This document shows positions 60,194 to 64,000 of a DNA stretch of 64,000 bases, piece by piece. Source of the stretch: Microbacterium sp. 10M-3C3 (GTDB lineage: Bacteria; Actinomycetota; Actinomycetes; Actinomycetales; Microbacteriaceae). Made by a program: the position numbers and the translations under genes. Within the stretch, counting starts at the first letter, position 1. Every line of letters starts with the position of its first letter. Location: positions 2,666,001 through 2,730,000 of the forward strand of contig NZ_CP034245.1 in the NCBI RefSeq assembly GCF_003931875.1. Reading direction: 5' to 3'. The notes beneath the pieces are model-generated. The model was not told the DNA's origin. It made no database searches and saw only the letters and a list, made by a program, of their open reading frames with translations.

Positions 60194-60469
60194 ATGCCTC
60201 GTCTTCGCCTCCGCATCCACGGCCGCGTCCAAGGCGTCGGGTTCCGCTACGGGATGCAGCGCGCCGCCCTCGACGCCGGCGTCGGCGGCTGGGTGCGCAA
60301 CCGCCGAGACGGCACCGTCGAGGCGGAGCTGGAGGGGGACGCGGAGGGACTCGAGCGCGTGCGTGCGTGGGCGGCATCGGGCACGCGCGCAGCGCACGTG
60401 ACCCGCGTCGAGGTGACGGAGATCCCGCCGACCGGGGAGTCGGGGTTCCGCACGCGCGAGTCGGAGTGA
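60194..60469 (+). CDS. acyP: Acylphosphatase
   Basis: 91-residue enzyme that hydrolyses acyl phosphates. The anion-binding [10 protein letters not shown] loop with its catalytic Arg and the Asn in [17 protein letters not shown] are intact. ATG at 60194 fits the family length; an in-frame ATG at 60185 also exists. No ribosome site is seen. It stands alone, and converges with the amino-acid ATPase gene, 9 bases away. Confidence 0.92.
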   Translation: MPRLRLRIHGRVQGVGFRYGMQRAALDAGVGGWVRNRRDGTVEAELEGDAEGLERVRAWAASGTRAAHVTRVEVTEIPPTGESGFRTRESE

Positions 60470-60478
60470 CCGGGCCGG

Positions 60479-61249
60479 TCAGTCCAGCGGCCGCAGGATG
60501 CGCTGCACGAAGCGCCGCGTGCGCTCGTGGGTCGGCGCGGTGAACAGCGCCTCGGGGGCGCCGCGCTCGACGATCCGGCCCTCGTCGAAGAAGAGCACCT
60601 CATCGGCGACCTCTCGGGCGAACTGCAGCTCGTGGGTCACGATGACCATCGTCCACCCCTCACCGGCGAGCTCGCGGAGCACCGTCAGCACCTCCCCCAC
60701 CAGCTCGGGATCGAGCGCGCTCGTGGGCTCGTCGAACAGGAGGAGGGCAGGACGCAGTGCCAGCGCGCGCACGATGCCGACCCGCTGCTGCTGACCACCG
60801 GACAGCTGGAACGGGTATGCGCCGCGCTTCGCGGCGAGCCCGAAGCGCTCCAGCAGGGCGTCCGCCCGCGCGATCGCCGCGGCCTTCGGCTCGCCGTGCG
60901 CGTGGATGGGCCCCTCGATGACGTTCTGCAGCACGGTGCGATGCGGAAAGAGGTTGTGGTGCTGGAACACCATGGCCGAGCGGTCGCGCAGGGCCGCGCG
61001 GTCGGTCTTCGACACCTTCGCCGCGAAGTCGATGCGGGGCGACGGGTCGAACGCGACGATGCCGGCCTCGGGCGTCTCGAGGCCGTTGAGGCACCGCAGC
61101 GCCGTCGTCTTGCCCGATCCGCTCGGTCCGATCAGGACGAGCACGTCGCCTCGGCGCACGTCGAGGTCGATGCCGTCGAGGACGCGGTTCGCGCCGAAGC
61201 TCTTGGTCAGCCCTTCGACGTGCAGGAGCGGGCCGTCAGTGAGCGACAT
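60479..61249 (-). CDS. Amino-acid ABC transporter ATP-binding protein
   Basis: 256-residue ATPase. Walker A is GPSGSGKTT, the signature LSGGQQQRVGIVRAL, Walker B LLLFDEPTSALDP, and the H-loop IVTHELQFARE. It fits the polar amino-acid uptake group. It begins at 61249, overlapping the permease gene end by 14 bases, so both are coupled. Third gene of the binding protein, permease, ATPase operon. Confidence 0.94.
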   Translation of the reverse strand: MSLTDGPLLHVEGLTKSFGANRVLDGIDLDVRRGDVLVLIGPSGSGKTTALRCLNGLETPEAGIVAFDPSPRIDFAAKVSKTDRAALRDRSAMVFQHHNLFPHRTVLQNVIEGPIHAHGEPKAAAIARADALLERFGLAAKRGAYPFQLSGGQQQRVGIVRALALRPALLLFDEPTSALDPELVGEVLTVLRELAGEGWTMVIVTHELQFAREVADEVLFFDEGRIVERGAPEALFTAPTHERTRRFVQRILRPLD

Positions 61250-61901
61250 ACCGGTCGAGCCTCCTCTCGAGGGCGCTCTGGCCGAACGAGAGCACGAGGC
61301 AGAACAGCCAGTAGATGAGCGCGGCCTCGAGGTAGATGAGCATGAACTCGTACGTGAACGCCGCGATGTTCTGCGCCTGACGGAACAGCTCGGTGACCAG
61401 GATGAGCGACGTGAGCGACGTGTCCTTCACGAGTGAGATGAACGTGTTCGACAGCGGCGGCACCGACACCCGCGCGGCCTGCGGGAGGATGATGCGCGTC
61501 AGCGTCTTGGCGGGCGAGAGTCCGACGGTGTGCGCCGCCTCCCACTGCCCGCGCGGCACCGACAGGATCGCGGCGCGGATCACCTCGGCGGCGTAGCCGC
61601 CGACGTTCAGCGAGAGAGCGATGACCGCGGCCGGCCACGGGTCGATGACGACGCCGATCGAGGGCAGCCCGTAGAACACCACGAACAGCTGCACGAGGAG
61701 CGGCGTGCCGCGGATCACCGAGACGTAGAACCGCGCGACCGCCGACAGCACGACGTTGCGCGAGAGTCGCAGCAGCGCCACAGCGAGGGCCAGTACGAGT
61801 CCGATCGCGAACGACGCGAGGGCCAGCGGGATGGTCCCCACCAGCCCCGCGCGCAGCAGCGGCCAGAAGGAGTCGACGAACAGCGACCACGTGTCGTTCA
61901 C
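61236..61901 (-). CDS. Amino-acid ABC transporter permease
   Basis: 221-residue His/Glu/Gln-type permease with about five helices: IGLVLALAVALLRLSRNVVLSAVARFYVSVIRGTPLLVQLFVVFYG, and VIRAAILSVPRGQWEAAHTVGLSPAKTLTRIILPQAARVSVPPL containing the EAA-like loop. It starts at a GTG with GGGAGG 8 bases upstream. It lies 40 bases after the binding-protein gene. Confidence 0.94.
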   Translation of the reverse strand: MNDTWSLFVDSFWPLLRAGLVGTIPLALASFAIGLVLALAVALLRLSRNVVLSAVARFYVSVIRGTPLLVQLFVVFYGLPSIGVVIDPWPAAVIALSLNVGGYAAEVIRAAILSVPRGQWEAAHTVGLSPAKTLTRIILPQAARVSVPPLSNTFISLVKDTSLTSLILVTELFRQAQNIAAFTYEFMLIYLEAALIYWLFCLVLSFGQSALERRLDRYVAH

Positions 61902-61941
61902 GTCGGCGATCCTCCCTCGTCAGTGGCGCACGGCGCCAGGG

Positions 61942-62748
61942 TCACTGCGTGACGTCGTCCCCGAAGTACTTGTCGCTGATCTCGGCGAGCGTGCCGTCGG
62001 CGCGCAGCTCCTCGAGCGCCCCGTCGACCGCGTCGACGAGGGCCTGCTTGTCCTTCGTGAAGGCGAACGCGCTGGAGGACGTGTCATCCGTCTCGGCGGC
62101 CACCTTCAGGCCCGTGGGGCTGTTGGTCTTCTCGTAGTCGAGGAAGGTCAGCTCGTCGTTGATGGTCGCGTCGACGCGGCCCTGCTGCAGGAGGGCGACC
62201 GCCTGGGCCCATCCCTCGACGGCCTCCACCTGCGCGCCGCTCTGCGTGGCCAGCTCGTACCAGTTGCTCGTGAGCGACTGCGCGGTCGTCTTGCCGTTGA
62301 GGTCGGCGAAGCTCGAGATCGAGTCGTCGTCCTCGGTGGTCACCACCACGCCGCGCGAGACCGTGTATGGCGCGCTGAAGAGGTATTTCTCCTCGCGTTC
62401 GGGGTTGATCGTGACCTGGTTCGCGATGACATCGAAGCGACCGGCGTCCAGGCCCGCGAAGATCGCGTCCCACTGCGTCTCCTGGAAGCGCACCTTCAGA
62501 CCGAGCTTCTCGGCGACCGCCGTGGCGATCTCGACGTCGAAGCCGGTCAGCTCACCGGAGGCGTCGTGGAACGAGAAGGGACGGTAGGTGCCCTCGGTCG
62601 CGACCGTGAGGGTGCCAGGGGTCACCAGGCCCTCCTGCTCGGGCGCAGCCGACCCGGACGATGCGGCGGACCCGCCGCTGCACGCGGTGAGGGCGAGAGC
62701 GGAGATGCCGAGGGCGGCGGTGAGCAGGGCGGTACGGCGACGGAGCAT
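61942..62748 (-). CDS. Amino-acid-binding lipoprotein (cystine-type)
   Basis: 268-residue family 3 solute-binding lipoprotein. Lipobox LALTAC gives a lipidated Cys at 23. Mature motifs are GTLTVATEGTYRPFSFHDASGELTGFDVEIATAVAEKLGLKVRFQETQWDAIFAGLDAGRFDVIANQVTINPEREEKYLFSAPY. The pattern is closest to cystine-binding proteins, but substrate is inferred. The ATG at 62748 has AGGAAA upstream. First gene of the amino-acid ABC operon. Confidence 0.92.
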   Translation of the reverse strand: MLRRRTALLTAALGISALALTACSGGSAASSGSAAPEQEGLVTPGTLTVATEGTYRPFSFHDASGELTGFDVEIATAVAEKLGLKVRFQETQWDAIFAGLDAGRFDVIANQVTINPEREEKYLFSAPYTVSRGVVVTTEDDDSISSFADLNGKTTAQSLTSNWYELATQSGAQVEAVEGWAQAVALLQQGRVDATINDELTFLDYEKTNSPTGLKVAAETDDTSSSAFAFTKDKQALVDAVDGALEELRADGTLAEISDKYFGDDVTQ

Positions 62749-62864
62749 GGATCGTTTCCTGTGAGGGTCGGAGGGGCTGGGCGCGAAGCGCGCACCCCCA
62801 GGGGAACACGGGGCGGGGGCGGAACCTTCCCGTATGACGGCGGATGACGGCATCCGGTCCACGA

Positions 62865-62899
62865 CGAAGGCCCCGACGCGCAGGGCGACGGGGCCTTCG
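62865..62899 (-). terminator. Rho-independent terminator after rplA
   Basis: An 11-bp stem (CGAAGGCCCCG, with CGGGGCCTTCG) and 13-base loop, followed by TCGTGG on the minus strand. It lies 11 bases past the rplA stop. Confidence 0.8.
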
Positions 62900-62909
62900 G
62901 ACGCGAGCG

Positions 62910-63602
62910 TCAGACGAGGGCGTTGACGTCCAGCGGAATGCCGGGGCCGAACGTGGTCGACACGGCGCCCTTCTGGATGTAGCGACCCTTCGAGCTCGAG
63001 GGCTTGAGGCGCACGATCTCCTCCAGAGCGGCCTTGAGGTTCTCGTCGAGCTGCTCGGCGGTGAACGACGCCTTGCCCACGACGAAGTGCACGTTGGCGT
63101 GCTTGTCGACGCGGAACTCGATCTTGCCGCCCTTGATGTCCTCGACGGCCTTGGCCGGGTTGGGCGTCACGGTGCCGGTCTTCGGGTTGGGCATGAGGCC
63201 GCGGGGGCCGAGCACCTTGCCCAGTCGACCGACCTGGCCCATGAGCTCGGGCGTGGCGACGGCCGCGTCGAACGCGGTCCAGCCGCCGGCGACCTTCTCG
63301 ATGAGCTCGGTGCCGCCGACCTCATCCGCACCGGCCGCGATGGCCGCCTCGGCCGCGGGGCCGGTGGCGAACACGATGACGCGCGCGGTCTTGCCCGTGC
63401 CGTGCGGCAGGATGACGGTGCCGCGCACCATCTGGTCGGCCTTGCGCGGGTCCACCGAGAGCTTCAGCGCGACCTCGACGGTCGAGTCGAACTTCTTCGA
63501 GCCGGTCTCCTTGGCGAGGGCGACGGCCTCGGAAGGTGTGTAGAACGTGTCGGCCGCGATCTTCTCGGCAGCGGCGCGGTAAGCCTTGGACTTCGTAGTC
63601 AT
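62910..63602 (-). CDS. rplA: 50S ribosomal protein L1
   Basis: 230-residue protein of the L1 stalk, which binds 23S rRNA and controls its own operon translation. It begins [21 protein letters not shown], and [22 protein letters not shown] and [14 protein letters not shown] are conserved. The start has GAGGGGGG upstream. It follows rplK with 14 bases between them. Confidence 0.98.
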   Translation of the reverse strand: MTTKSKAYRAAAEKIAADTFYTPSEAVALAKETGSKKFDSTVEVALKLSVDPRKADQMVRGTVILPHGTGKTARVIVFATGPAAEAAIAAGADEVGGTELIEKVAGGWTAFDAAVATPELMGQVGRLGKVLGPRGLMPNPKTGTVTPNPAKAVEDIKGGKIEFRVDKHANVHFVVGKASFTAEQLDENLKAALEEIVRLKPSSSKGRYIQKGAVSTTFGPGIPLDVNALV

Positions 63603-63616
63603 GTCGGTGTCCCCCC

Positions 63617-64000
63617 TCAGTCCTCGACCGTGATGCCCATGGAGCGGGCGGTGCCGGCGATGATCTTCGAGGCGGCCTCGATGTCGTTCGCGTTCAGGTC
63701 GGGCTGCTTCGTCTCGGCGATCTGACGCACCTGCTCCTTGGTGAGCTTGCCCACCTTGGTGGTGTGCGGGGTCGCGGAGCCCTTCTGGAGGCCGGCGGCC
63801 TTCTTGATGAGCTCGGCGGCCGGCGGCGTCTTCAGGATGAACGTGAAGCTGCGGTCCTCGTAGACGGTGATCTCCACGGGGATGACGTTGCCGCGCTGCG
63901 ACTCCGTCGCGGCGTTGTACGCCTTGCAGAACTCCATGATGTTCACGCCGTGCTGACCGAGCGCGGGGCCGATCGGCGGGGCCGGGTTGGCGGCGCCGGC
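63617..64000 (-). CDS. rplK: 50S ribosomal protein L11, 5' end cut by the window edge
   Basis: C-terminal 127 residues of L11. The visible part begins [20 protein letters not shown] and continues into [18 protein letters not shown]; it ends [17 protein letters not shown]11 forms the GTPase-associated centre with 23S rRNA. The gene is truncated at base 64000; the start lies outside. Confidence 0.98.
   Translation of the reverse strand, partial: AGAANPAPPIGPALGQHGVNIMEFCKAYNAATESQRGNVIPVEITVYEDRSFTFILKTPPAAELIKKAAGLQKGSATPHTTKVGKLTKEQVRQIAETKQPDLNANDIEAASKIIAGTARSMGITVED

Noticed and set aside
60470..60478. A tRNA or other small RNA gene in the short gaps
   Set aside because: No cloverleaf or CCA-ending sequence was found anywhere in the gaps I read.

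Overview
The window is a gene-dense, very GC-rich stretch of actinobacterial chromosome. GTG starts are frequent and many neighbouring genes overlap by four bases (ATGA or GTGA). The gene content (DUF222/HNH endonuclease, DUF6412 with a second YidC, SCO4848-type membrane protein, LysG/LysE pair, DUF3516 helicase) and tandem copies of a TGAGCCTGTCGAAGGG repeat point to Microbacteriaceae, most likely a Microbacterium-like organism. This is inferred from family content; no rRNA is present to confirm it. I see no tRNA, rRNA, CRISPR array or prophage.

Layout. 0-5 kb: a truncated gene, a membrane Ser/Thr kinase, a chromate transporter, and a divergent metallo-hydrolase/SDR pair around a 30-bp perfect palindrome. 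5-9 kb: a probable oxidative-stress and iron locus, with manganese catalase plus DUF2231 protein running one way and a haem-oxygenase-like iron enzyme, CDGSH protein and glycosyltransferase the other. 9-14 kb is the most eroded part: a frameshifted DUF6766 gene, a GNAT remnant, eight tandem 23-nt repeats and a frameshifted DUF222/HNH gene. 14-22 kb: housekeeping functions (SDR, bifunctional nuclease, 6-phosphogluconate dehydrogenase, a second YidC, DUF3516 helicase). 22-23 kb: a CsoR/copper-chaperone pair. 23.7-30.7 kb: moaA, then the cydABDC operon for cytochrome bd and its assembly exporter. 31-38 kb: molybdate uptake (modABC with an HTH-TOBE regulator) facing the molybdenum-cofactor genes moeB, moeA, moaC, moaD, moaE and mogA. 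With moaA nearby, most of the cofactor pathway is covered.

38-45 kb: an SDR/DUF2867 protein, a HerA-like ATPase, a PAP2 phosphatase, a Bcr/CflA exporter and a DUF3105-DUF305 pair. 45-50 kb: a sugar ABC transporter lacking its ATPase, controlled in all likelihood by a divergent LacI regulator through a 22-bp operator. 50.3-51.6 kb: rplJ-rplL with promoter, long leader and terminator. A complete IS256-family element lies immediately upstream of that promoter. 53-62.9 kb: an AbiEi-like protein, a YqaJ nuclease, a drug exporter with its MarR regulator and two strong tandem operators, a quinone-reductase-like enzyme, LysG/LysE, acylphosphatase and an amino-acid ABC transporter. The window ends in rplA and the 3' part of rplK, so about 11.6 kb of unrelated genes separate rplKA from rplJL.
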